64,000 nucleotides of DNA from Nymphaea colorata (taxonomy: Eukaryota > Streptophyta > Magnoliopsida > Nymphaeales > Nymphaeaceae). Below, in pieces: positions 12,048 through 24,400 of this stretch (position 1 is the stretch's first letter; the number at the start of each line of letters is the position of its first letter). The position numbers and the translations under genes are program-made. The notes under the pieces were generated by a model. That model had not been told where the DNA came from. It saw only the letters and a program-made list of their open reading frames with translations, and did no database searches. Location of the stretch: assembly GCF_008831285.2 (NCBI RefSeq), contig NC_045147.1, positions 18,578,854 through 18,642,853 on the forward strand, read 5' to 3'.

Positions 12048-15000
12048 ATGGCGCTTCCCTTCGAGCTGCGGCTTACTCTGCTGGTGCTATCTTCCATCTT
12101 CATCCCCATAGCTTGCAAGCTCTTCATCGTTCTCATATGGAAGCCTCTTGCAATACAGAGTTGTTTCAAAAAACAGGGGATCGGGGGCCCGCAACGCCAC
12201 CTCCTCCATGGTTCTATGCAGGAGATGATGAGCCTCGAACAAGAAGCAATTAACAAGCCCATAGAAGGTTTCTCACATGACATAGCCTCAAGGGTATTAC
12301 CTGCTTATCACAAATGGTCCAAAAGATACGGTATTTTACTGTCTCGATTGCCACCGTTCCTTCCTCCCATTATTCTTTCCTCGTTAACTTGTTAATGGTA
12401 CTTAATGCTAGTCTGGGAAAAACACTTGTTGGTGATGCAGGGGAATTGTTCCTGTACTGGGTTGGAACGGAACCTAGATTTTGTGTGACGGATGCAGACA
12501 TGATCAGAGAGATGCTGAAAACCAAGTTTGGATTGTTCACGAAGGACGATCCCATACCTGCACTCAAAGCGTTGCTTGGCAAGGGACTGGTTCTGGCCAC
12601 CGATGAGAAGTGGGTGGAGCACAGGCGGGTTATCAATCCTGCTTTCCATGTCGACAGACTAAAGGTACCAACAACAGACCTCTTCTTTTCCTGCTTATAA
12701 GCGCCCCTGCCACTGGAACTAGTGATCGGATGCCTATGGTGGCCACGCTACATACCTTGAGGCAAGGTTAGATTCTAATTGATTGAAGTGAGACATAACT
12801 GGAGCTTGCCTTTACGTTTTTTGTTCGTTTCGACAAGCTGTGCTTAATTATAGGCAGTCCATTGGCCAGGTTATGCTAAGAAACGACCTTGAGTGTACAT
12901 GATCTAATGACCTGCTTCTCCTTTCATTGGATTAATACTGAACTAGGTCGCAACTAAGAAAACTGGCATGAAGAAAATTGTTTTAAACTTTTAAATTTAC
13001 ACAGTTTGTCTGTGTCTGTGCGTCCGTGTGACAAGTCTCTCATACAACATGCACAACGAACTGCGTATATAGCAGGATTTTCAGTGTACCGATGATGGCA
13101 CTGTTGACCAGGAAATGAATGGTTCTAGTGGTGTTTCGCATTGGGAAACTGCAATAAGGGGTGAGCTAATCTAAACTTAGACGGTTGGCTTAAGGATTCC
13201 AAGATGAAGAAAATACAGAGACCTATAATGATGGCTGGATCCTCAATCATCAAGGATGAAGCGATAGGGAGGAAAGAGCACTTGAGGGGTTCTTATGCAG
13301 GGCGTAGAAATTTATGTGCTTCCTGGTTTGAGAAATTCGACACATCCAGAAAAGCTCGATTTTTCCTGACCTCGAGAGAAAAGGAAAGACATACGCAGGA
13401 GTTCTTTCTCTTGTTAATTAATTTCACAAAGATATTAATTTACATGGCAAGGTTTGTTGAGTCCTGGAAATTTTTCATGGGCGTGCTTTGTTTGCGATTC
13501 TAGGGAATGACTAAGGCGATGGCATCGTGCACCATCTCCATGCTGAGTACGTGGACAGATGAAGAAAAAGAGTTGGAGGTTCATGAGCAATTAAAACAGC
13601 TGACAGCAGATATAATAGCCCAGACAGCATTTGGAAGCAGCTACCGTGAAGGCAAAGAAGTTTTCACAGCACAGGAAGAGCTAATCCTAATGGCTATTGC
13701 TAGCTTTGGAGACATCTCTGTGCCTGGATTGCAGTAATCTTTCTTATCTCTTCTTCCTTGCACGGGTCAGGGTTCGGAGGCATTTCTATAAACTATGAAG
13801 TTCTTAAATTCCTAGTGGTGGTCCACTTGGAACATGTCCTCTCCACACGCGAATTTAATTGATATTAGGGCTCTTTCCAAACATTTGCTAGTTTGAGAGT
13901 TACGTTTAGAACGTGGAATATACTGACTACCTAATGCAAAGTTCAATTTTGTTTCCAACGTTGTATCAAGGAAAAAGAATATTTTCTTGCCAATTTTTAT
14001 CACAACCTTCTCCCAAGCCTTTCTAATGCAAATATTTTTTACAGGAATTATCTGCATCGCTTGCTTTAGACATTAAAATTTTTTCTGTAATTGCTGAAGT
14101 TCGAGACTGCAACATCTCACATCGAACTTCATGATCTATGTCAATTGTCAACATGTTCCTGTTCTATGTAACACAGAAATTTGTTATCCAAACTGCAAGT
14201 TAAAATTATCTTCGATGTTACTTTTTATCATGAGAATTGCAACTTATAAACTTACAAAGAGTCATAGATTGTGGATTCCGTCTTCTATGATGTTTCCTGG
14301 CAGGTCATGTACTGGTGTTAGTTTCTTTTATTGATGCAAAGGTACTTACCTACAAAGAGAAATCGCCAACTGTGGAAGCTGGAGAAGAGAGCCAGAGATA
14401 ACCTTAAATTCATAATCAACTCCAGAATCAGATCTGCGGTAAAAGCTGGAGGCTTTGGGGATGATTTGCTTGGGATGATGATGGAATCCTCAAGAGGAGA
14501 AGATGGAAGAATGAGCATGAGCCTCAACGAAATCATGGATGAGTGCATGACCTTCTTCTTCGCTGGGCATGAGACTACTGCCAATCTGCTAACTTGGGCC
14601 ATGTTCCTGTTGAGTATTTACCCGGATTGGCAAACTAAACTGAGACAAGAAGTGATGGATCTGTGCGGAAGGGGGACCCCTGACGCAGATATGCTTGGAA
14701 AATTGAAATTGGTGAGTCTGATTACTGCATGCTTTTTCATCTCTTTCACAAAGTCTTCACTCAACTAGACGTATTTCCACTTTATCTTTTTTTTTTTTCT
14801 TTCTTCCACTGTATATCACTTATGGCCCTAATCTTAGTTACCGAAATTACTTGCATTAATCAAGTGCCCTAGTTTCATGGAATTGTAAGCAGAACCCACA
14901 GGAATTCTGATTACTAAAGAGGAGCCCAACTACCAATTATGTGAATCCTAATTCCCTCGTCATTTTATTTTAAGCGACTTCCAATATCATTTCTTTCGTT

Positions 15001-15752
15001 GTATTGTTGATTACTTTCTTAAAATTTTACTTATCCATTTAACAGTATTTTACATTATCCAACATAACACCATCTCTCAGACGGCTCACCATGTCATTTC
15101 CTACTGGTTTCCGATTCCCCGAGTCTTCCAAATTTATGAAGGAACTTCCCGATTAATTCCAGTTCCCATGCCGCCAGGCCTGGCAAGTGGCAACTGCGAT
15201 CCTAGTTGTCAGCTTGTACGAGAGAAATGCTTCTCTTGCTCTCTTAGGACTTGAACACGCCATCTATACTCTGAGATTTTGTATCTCATCGTTTTCCCTT
15301 TTTCTGCTGCTGCGTTTCAGACTAACATGTTTCTCATGGAAACATTGAGGCTGTACCCCCCTGTTCTTTTGATGTTGAGGAAGACTGCCAAGGAACTAAA
15401 GCTGGGAAATGTGCTGATCCCAAAGGACGTAACCATAACGCTTCCCATCCTCATGGTTCACAGAAAGCCAGAGTATTGGGGTGAAGATGCAGATGAGTTC
15501 AACCCGTTGAGATTCTCGCAGGGACTCTCCAGAGCTGGTAAGCATCCGAATGCGATGATGCCATTCTCCTTTGGTCCAAGGGTGTGCGTCGGGCAGAGCT
15601 TCGCTATGATGGAAGGGAAGCTGGTGCTGGCCATGATATTGCAGCGCTACTCGTTTTCTCTTTCTCCTGGTTACAAGCATGCACCATTTCGCCTCCTTAC
15701 TCTGCGGCCTCAGTTCGGTCTGCCTATTCTGCTGCAACCTGTACATGTGTAG
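12048..15752 (+). CDS. Cytochrome P450, CYP72 clan (CYP721/CYP709-like), five exons, about 512 aa
   Basis: Exons 12048-12330, 12441-12664, 13504-13733, 14342-14711 and 15321-15752 join in phase at GT-AG borders. An N-terminal hydrophobic anchor (LLVLSSIFIPIACKLFIVLIW) predicts an ER membrane protein. Visible P450 landmarks are the I-helix oxygen-binding AGHETT (about residues 320-325), the K-helix ETLR (376-379), NPLRF where PERF is usual (about 430-434), and the heme loop FSFGPRVCVG with the thiolate cysteine near residue 458. KWVEHRRVINPAFH and PGLQYLPTKRNR are typical of the CYP72 clan. That clan includes hormone-inactivating and specialised-metabolism hydroxylases; the substrate cannot be read from sequence. 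The length is normal and all catalytic motifs are intact. The start is the ATG at 12048; its leader encodes the anchor. Confidence 0.92.
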
Positions 15753-18494
15753 ATGGATTACTGTACTCCTTGCAGGATGTACTCGAGTCTTGAGAGTTGA
15801 TTGGCGTCCTAATTCCAGAGCAATAAGTTAGACGTTGTTGGTTTAAATTCTCAAAGTGTTGAGTTAATTAGTGATTCAAATATACAGATAACGTGACGCA
15901 GGACTCCATCTTTCTTTTTGTAGCTCGAGCACCAAAGAGATGAGGAGTACAGTCATGTTGAAGTTTCTAGGCCTTTCCCAAATCAACCTCCTGTATACGC
16001 CAATCAGAAATCCAATGGCTTCCTAGCTTTTCTGCTTCCAACTATAATGACCGCACATTTTCGTATTGTTCATAGACTAAGGAAGAACACGTAAAATCCT
16101 ATTGTGGAACTATAGCTATTTGTCCCATAAATATAAACCATTCAGCTCATAACCGGAAATAAACTAAGTAGCACCTAAGAGGAAAACAGATTTTTTGATC
16201 TTTGGAACTCGAAAGGATGTTGGGAATTGTGTCTTACTACTAAGTTATTAATTTCAAACTGCTTTTGATGAAAAGATCCAAAGTCTGAAATTTTACTTTG
16301 AACTTGCAGTGGAACCTATATTATTGTCTACTGGATGCGGGTAACTAGGCTTTGGATTGGGAGAGAACTAAATTACGATTCAAATAATTCTTATTCACCT
16401 ACCAAGGTCCTTATCTGGTGTTCTCGAGAGGTATGGGAATCCAGGCTCCTTTGAAATTTCCATTTCAAAAGAAAACAAGCGTATTTATTTAAGTGGTCTA
16501 ATCTTATCGTCGTCCGGACCTGGATGTCCAGGTTGCTTTACCCTTTCTTGCGAGATAGAGAAGACATTCAGCAAGCCGACAAAGACAGATTATGACAAAT
16601 TGCAGACGTGAAGAAGCTAGAGGACAATCAGTACCATCAATTGTCTCCCATGCCTCTAGGAATTCACTTAAGAGTTTTTAACTTTTTCTGTACTAACAAT
16701 TGAGTTTTAATCTCATGATTATCTGAATGCGATTATTTACTATTACGTTTAACGTTACAAGATTTACTATTGCTTTGTCCAGTCCGATTCCAATATGTTT
16801 ACATTCCACAACCCACATATCAAACAGCACAAATTTGGGCTTTTCTCAAGGCCTGAATGAGAAAATGCCTAAAAGAAAAGGAAAAAGCAAAAGAAAAATT
16901 CCAAATTTTAGCCGGATGAACAACCATGTCAGCACTGCTACGTGGTGAACAAATGAGGTTATCAAGTATCTGGTTAAGATGTGACTTGAAAAGGAGGTAG
17001 TTCTGATCCGCCGTATGGCTCCAAGCATGAGGGGACAAGACTTGCACCAAACTTGAGACCGCGCGCGCGTAGTACTACCACATACCATAACTGGCTGACA
17101 CAAGACGGGAGTCCTTCCAGCTCTTGTGCAGCCAGAAACTTGTCCCATACTCAAGTTCATAATTTCTCTCATAGTCGTTCGGACTCGACACATGTCCACA
17201 TGTGGAATCTGACTATGTCAGGTTAGGTTACAAATGAACAAGAACACTTTTCCAGCCAGGCAGAACAAGGTTAGGACAGGGACTGAGATATTTTTCCGAG
17301 AGAGAGAGAGTAACAGACTTTCGCTATAGACATTCTTTACACTATTAATTTTTTTATTCCAAAAACCTCTTGAAAGGTAAATATGTTCATAAGAAACGAG
17401 CCAACCTTTGTTTGGTTCACACATTGGCCATGTGGTTCAGATCTGTTGAGCTTGGGCTTGTCTTGGCAGGTTGTTCAACCTTTTTTCTGCATTAATTCCT
17501 AATGATGGTACATCAAACGCGTGGTTCCAGTGGTATTTCACATTGACGATGTACAAAAAGGGTCGACCTGATCTGCAATCCGTCTGGTTGTTGTCTGCAA
17601 CTTGTGTGTGAAAGGAGAAAGATAATTATTAAAGGTTGGAGGTCTATTGAGGTGTAAGGGAGAGCACTGTGGACAGATCGCGTCATATCTTGGACTGTAT
17701 ACGCTCCAAATCCACAGACAACCCATGAATAATTTCCCATCTCCGTGAGGATTCTCTCGATGGTGGTAAAGATAGACAGACAGCCAGTGGCTTCCTGAGC
17801 ACCACATGTCCTTTTGCCAGTCCGAATCCAGCTCATGCAGAGGGCCTGCACCAATGTGGCTCATGAAGCACTGCATCATCGAGATGTAATACTTCTTTCA
17901 GTGAAAGGCCACACCCAGTGTGGACCAGAATGCCGAGAGAATCCTGTTAACTGGCAACGTTTCAACAACCAGACACTCTTTCGCACACGCGCACGCACAC
18001 ATACAGAAAGCAATGCACGAAATAATGAAGAAAGAATATCAATCAAAATTACCTAGGTTCTTCCACAAATGACAGTATTATTGTCTTAATCTAGCAAACA
18101 AACTCAAACACAATTCAAAGAATCAAAAGAAAAAGAAACTGGCTTTCACTCCACAAATACACAGCACAGACCAATGCACACTATAGAATCATTCTCCTAC
18201 TATGGACACCATAAGAAATTTTACTGCCACGAAGACACCTCACCTCCAGTTCTACACATTGACATGCACCATGTGGCCAAGAGATAACAAAGATTTTGGC
18301 GAGTGACCAACAGCGCATTGCTGCCAAATGGCTGATAAAATCAGCAGTTCCAGCAGCATGCAGGAAACATTTACACCACAATAGAAGAGGCTAAAAGAAT
18401 CTAGCATGTCTTGATAGAAAATAGGACTCGATCAAATACTTCTTCATGCTTGCTAATTGCCAATTGTTTTGCCATATCATCGGCCTAGGATTGC
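15753..18494. other. Intergenic, convergent 3' ends, no gene recognised
   Basis: Lies between the 3' ends of the P450 gene and the glutamate-rich protein gene. Two overlapping minus-strand open frames of 113 codons at 17513-17879 show no known motif and may belong to the downstream UTR of the minus-strand gene or be chance. A short GCGCGCGCG run occurs at about 17061-17069, and a CA-rich run (cacacgcgcacgcacacata) near 17984-18003. Confidence 0.45.
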
Positions 18495-21455
18495 TTATTG
18501 TTTCGCCTTTTCATTGGCCTTGGACGAGGATGATTTTGATGACGGAGACTTACCAGTAATGGCCTTCTTAACTTTGACGATCGACTGTTTAACCTTTAAC
18601 ATGATGTTGTTGGATTGGCGTGGGACGGACTTGATTGTCACCTCTTGTTTGCCGGTTTCCTCCACCACATTCTTGGTTGTTTCATCGGAATTTGGAACAT
18701 TGGGATCCACTGTTTCCTCCTCTCTATCAACCACCTCTTTGTCCACCTTCTCTACCTCTTCTGTCGTTTCCTTTTTCTCTGCAACTTCTGTGCTTTCGTC
18801 CACCCTCACAGTCTCGGTTGCTACCTCCTTTTCGGGATCAGCTGCAGAAGTTTCTCGACTAGTCCCTTTGGTATTAGGCTCATCTCCATTTGTCGCTGGA
18901 CTAAGAGATGGTGGTACATAATCACTTGTGGTTTCTTTCACCTGTTCTCCCGAATCACCGGTGTCAGGCTCGGATTTCTTTGGATCGTTTACCATTTCCA
19001 TAGCAGCAGCTGAGTTGGTGCTATGGCGCTGTTCAATAATAGCTGAACCTATAACTGCAGAATTTTCTGCTGTTGTTTCCTTTACCAACCCTTCAATCAC
19101 CTCACTCCCATTATCTACTTTCATCAAATCATGCAAAGTGGTTTTAACCGTTGGTTCACTAACAAGGCTATGTGATTTATTCTCAATGATGGGTTCTCCC
19201 TCTTTTTCCACCTCTGATTCTGCTTTTCTTGCAGCTTCTACAGCAGGTTCAGGCAACTGACCTTCTCGACCAGTCGAGACGACTGTTTCATCAACCTTCA
19301 TCTCAAGAACTTGCTCCATAGGCTCATCGGCGACTATGTCTGATGTAGCAATTGAATCTATAACCTCCTTCACCATCTCATCTTTCTTTGGCATATCAGG
19401 AACCTGCTCAGGCAAATCCCTTGAGATTTCCTTTGTCGTGGCCTCTTGAGGGTCATGATTATTTGTTGATCCTTCGTCCACCTCTTTCTCAGGCTCAACT
19501 TTAAGCACAGGGGCCAAAGGTACCTGAGACTCTTTTTCCTCCACTTCTGTTTCAGATGGTGAGGGTTCTGGTCCAGGTGCTGGTGGCTCCTGAACTTCTA
19601 ATGCATCAGGTGCTTTCTCCACCGAGACTTCCTCCTTCAATGCAGACTGTTCCTTCTCTGTTTCTACTGCCACGATTGGAGACTCCTCCACAGCAGGTGC
19701 GTCCAACTCATTTCCCACAGGCTGGTCGACCTGTAATGCACAAATTACTGGGACCAACTCAGATTCTTGAACCTTATTATCTGATGGTACCTCCACAGCA
19801 GCTTGAACTTTTGAGTCTTTTATCTCTGGTTTGACATCCAAAAAGCTTTCAGTTGCCACTCCACTGTTTTCAGTTGAAAAAGCTTCTCCACTTTTCTCTT
19901 GCTCCAGGCCAACAGTCAATTCACCCACAGCTTGAGTTCCTTCGTCGGGTTCAGTCGGTTTGTCCCTGATCGCTTCTGTATTTTCCTTCATTTCTTCCGC
20001 TACAACATTCTCAGAACCAATTTCTTTGGCAGAAGTTGCTTCGGTGCCTGCAAGTTGCATTCCACCCTGAGAATCACTCTCCGGTTTAGCAATTGTTTCA
20101 ACAGGCTGCACATTTTCATCAGCAGCCTTCTCCTCTGCCTTAGGAACAGGAATATCAGCATTGTCTGCTTCATTTTCGCTCTTCTTCTGGGCAGTGGTTT
20201 CTTCTATGTTATGAACATGGGCATCAGCATTCCCTGTTTCACATTCAATCTTCTTATCTGGAAGGGCCTCTTCTGCTTTAGAATCAGGAACTTCGGCACC
20301 CCCTGCTTCTTTTTCAATGTTCTGTTCTGGAATGGTTTCTTCTATTTTAGGAACGTCTTCATCCTCAATCTTCTTATCCCCTTTGACTTCTTCCACTTTG
20401 GGAACGGGGATACCATTAGTCCCTACTTCATCTGCTTTGGGTTTTCCTTCAGCCTTCGGTGTTTGTTCTTCACAACGGGAATCGGTATGAGAGACAGTTT
20501 CTGGTTCGAACTTTTCAATTGTTGTGGGCTCTTGTACTTCAACTTGCTGATAAGGAAAACAAAAGAAAGAGAAGAGGAGAAAAGGGAGAAAAGGAATGAG
20601 AACCCTGCACTATCAAGAAAGTCTTATGGAACTACAAGACGTCTAAATTTTCATGAACTGCACAAGAACGAAATGAAAAACCAGGAAATGAGAAAACTAG
20701 ATATTAAGAATAAGAGTAATGAACAATGCGGAGATCACGCTCAGAAGAAAGTGAAGAGAAGGAAGCAAAGCCATGGAAACCATGGGGATCTATGATAAAA
20801 ATATAGTAAAACAATCAATTTAAAGAACACCCTTAGCATACAGAAACCGCCTATATTTTTCTGGAACAGTACGGCAGAAAACAGAGTAAAGAAACAGAAA
20901 ACACCTAATAAGTGTTCGTGAAACAGAGAACAGATGGCCAGGATGACCGTTACTGTACAAAACGCGAGAACGACCAGATCTACCAACACGAGATAGCGCA
21001 GGAGAATCACAAAGAAGAACAAACTCATCAGTCAGCAAAAAAATATGTTGGTAGCGCAGTAATCCGATCCCTTGGAGCCTGTTGCTACCCTCCACTCTCG
21101 TGACAGCCTAACACTAAGTATGTCATCATGAAACCAACACTAAGTTATTCCTTTTTACATATTTTGCATCAACAACAAAGATTTTCATTCGTAAAACAAG
21201 AGGAAAGAGAAGGCAGACCGACTTTAGTTCATCATATCAATCCTGTCTAGCCAAAAGGTACACAGTCCCAACAAACCCCAATAGTTTTATGATCGAGAAA
21301 CATAAAACATAACCGTGATATCTAATCACAACCATGTAGAGAACAGCGCTCTCATCTCTGAGAATGAAAAAGCATGAAGAACCATGAGATGGAAACCAAG
21401 TTTCATTTTTGTTACTTACAGCGGGTGTGTCCGGTGAAGTGCCCTCACCAGCCAT
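18495..21455 (-). CDS. Glutamate-rich, intrinsically disordered protein with basic C-terminal tail (two exons, about 695 aa)
   Basis: Exon 1 is only 12 codons (21455-21420, MAGEGTSPDTPA). It joins in phase 0, across an 873-bp intron, to exon 2 (20546-18495), one uninterrupted 684-codon frame. The protein is dominated by Glu, Val, Pro, Thr, Ser and Lys, with no globular domain, signal peptide or membrane segment. Near the N-terminus an imperfect unit of about 27 residues recurs, built on PVPKAEE, ADIPVPK, KIEETIPEQ and KIECE-like phrases. The last 45 residues switch to a basic, Ser/Lys-rich tail (SNNIMLKVKQSIVKVKKAI, then GKSPSSKSSSS). I recognise this tail from plant proteins that automatic pipelines call neurofilament- or titin-like; no molecular role is established to my knowledge. 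The long open frame, the sharp change in composition and the clean intron argue for a real gene. Confidence 0.82.
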
Positions 21456-24400
21456 GTCTCTTTGGCGAAACAGAGGCAAATATGGGCAAAGCTTGAGACT
21501 CTGCTGACAAAAACTTCAGCAAAGGCTTCACAAGAAAAGTCTCGAGTACAGTGCTGCCTCAAGAAAGAGGAAAGAAACAGTCAGAGGCAGAGCCCTTGAA
21601 TTGAACGAGAAAACCTCAGCACCGCAGAAGAAGGCACACCAGCATAAGATATCAATAATTAAAGAAGGGTGCTTTCTCGTTTTCCTTTTTCATTTTCTTT
21701 TGGTGCATGAAACCAATACTTTACATAGCAGGAGTGCATGACAATCAGATTTGAGAATTTAAAAGAGAAAGAAATTCCTGCAATTACATGTGTCTGCAGG
21801 TGATTGGAAGGAGACAGGTGTATGTTTGTCTCAGCATGAGTCAGCCTTAACAGACTTACTTTTTTACAGAGAGGGAGGAGGGAATGGCATGGCAGCAGCC
21901 CTTTCAGGTGAGGTATGCTAGCCAGACCTCCAGCTGTTTCCGTTCCTTTCTCTTGACAAAAGAACAATTAGGAACAAAATATTCCTTCAACAAATATTCT
22001 TCTCCTGAAACTTACCAAGACAACCTTTTAGTTGAAAATGTCCTTCAAGTAGGTGCTTGACATGGTAACAGACTTTTCCTTTGTCCTGGTTCGCAAGGCA
22101 GGAGGTAAAACTACCACCCATTGAGTGAGCCACCACAGTCAAACTGTCAAAGGGCAGTCTCATGGATATTCAAAAGTTCATTTGCTGGTAGCTTAGATTC
22201 TGAGTCTCTGACAAGTTTCTTTTCTTTTTCTTGAGATTTCTAACATCCTCAAAGTCCATTTCAGAGTTCAAACATGAAGACAAGCTTCTTCATAAATGTT
22301 ATGAGTGACCAACCCATCTGCCAGCCTGTGTTGCTGCTTGCTTGTGTCAAATCCAACAAGAATTTCTCAGACACCTGCTTCTCATTTCTCTCTTCCCGAA
22401 TCATTTCCAGCACACATTCCCTCCTACGATGAGATTTAGTTATTCTACCATATTTAACTTTCCGCTGGATTATTTCCTCTATCGTTCGGGGATTCATCCG
22501 GCTATGGAAACCTATTAAGGTCAAATGACGCGCCATGATTCGTTCCTCAAAAAGCGAATGTGTGACCTTAAAAGTTTGCATATTTAAGTAGCAGTTGCTG
22601 ATTAAAGAATAAGCAAATCTGGGAAATCAGTGGGGGAGAATAGAACGTGGTTACTTTCTACTTTTCTCACTGACAGTCCTTAATTTTCCCTACATCTACT
22701 TTCGGTTACAAAATATTAATCGGGTTGCAAATGGTTCGGCTCTGGTTTAAGGATTTTGTCAATTATTTAGTGTGCCCAACTTGATTTTGATCCGATATTT
22801 AATGCAATTCATTATCATAGAATTTGATTTGCTTGCAACAGCATAAGTTTACGGGACTAAAAAATTCCCAGTTTGTTAAGCTATGCACATAATGTGCTAT
22901 TATATCCCAATACATCCCATGTAGTTGGAAAGAACTACACTTCCCTCTTTCTTTTTCGAAATTTGTTTCTTAGGTTGGACTCTACAAATCTGAAGCATAT
23001 GACGTGCTAGTGTAAACTAAAGAAATCAACATGACTTTTGTTGAGCTATAGACAATAATACTGTTCAAGCAGTTAGGTACTATATGGTTGGAAAAGACTA
23101 CACTATATATTTATTGTTTCTTTGAAGTTTGTTGCTACGCGTTGGAGATGAGCGATTTGTTCGTAACGAATTTTGATTGTGAGAATGCGACAGGCGTGTG
23201 CTATCTTTCAAAAGTCGCGAAAATTGGGCGGCCCTTGCACCCGCAGCCTCATTTACCACTACAAATATACCAAAGTTTTACAATACAAAAAAGATACATA
23301 TTTTCTGGAAATGACAAGGAAACCCATGCTTTGCATCACACATGATAGATGGTGTAGTGCCTATAAACAGTCCATATCGAACTCAGGCGGGGTTAGATGA
23401 AGAATCGATCCATCTTTTTAAGATGGTAGGAAGAGAGAAAATCAATCAGAAAAAGTAAAAAAAGAGAGAAAGCATACATAGCATCCTCATTAACAACTGG
23501 ACAACAATTTTTATGGTACGAGAGACCTGGACACTGTGCTAGGAGAAAATAAGTGAGTTCAGATTCATGGAGACGATAGTTCCCACTGCACAGTGGTGGA
23601 GGTTGGTCTGGGCTACATATCGACAATTGCCCACACGGACTCCAAAAAGCTTTTCATTTTTATATTGACAATTGTGAGTGATTTTTCTCATTTATATATT
23701 TGGCACCCCTTAAAAGTATAAAAGTTTATACCTAGTGCTATTTATTAAGAATTTTCTAGCTCCGCCGTGGCCAGTCCATCTACGTGACAACTTATGTCAA
23801 TAAAATGGCTGCCTCCTTGCCTAATTGCTCTTTCATTCATGACTAAAGAGACAGTGGAAGCTCACAGCTTCAAGCATCTGAAAACAAGTTCCACAGAGTC
23901 GGCTTCTGAAAACAAGCAATCTTTCCTCACTGTGATTGACAACTAAAGTTTTTTCCACCCTGTTGAGTTGTAGCAGATGATTCCCTTCAAAATTCCCTTA
24001 TGGTGTCTGTGATGATCAAGTCTTTACACCAAGGGATTAATCCAGCCCAACCATGGTGATTTGATCAAGTGGGACACCTCAAAATTTATTACAGAGACTC
24101 ATCATTTTGGCCTATGCTTCCCAAGATGAGGCCATCCTGACACCATTGCCACCCTAGATATGCCTCACTGGTGGGGCCATTGACATGGGTTTTGATAGGC
24201 TGTCCTCCCATTAGTCCTGAAATATTTTTATTGAGGCAGGGCCATGGGCAGCTTGGCATGTGGCCCCATTTACAGGGCGCTTGCAGAAGGACTGGTGAGT
24301 CCCCACTTATCTTTCAATCTGTTCTCTCTGTCTTTCCCTTCCCATTTCTGCTTCACTCGTAGGCATGGACTGTGGTGAGTGAATGAATGATCATGCTAGA

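Noticed and set aside
17513-17879. Two 113-codon minus-strand frames
   Set aside because: They overlap each other in different frames, have no recognised motif and lack splice or start support.
18457-19834. Plus-strand Ser/Thr- and Pro-rich open frames
   Set aside because: These are antisense shadows of the same Glu-rich exon, with no start context or motif.
19899-20795. 298-codon plus-strand open frame
   Set aside because: It is antisense to the glutamate-rich exon. Its Phe/Leu/Cys-rich product is what biased Glu/Lys codons give on the opposite strand.
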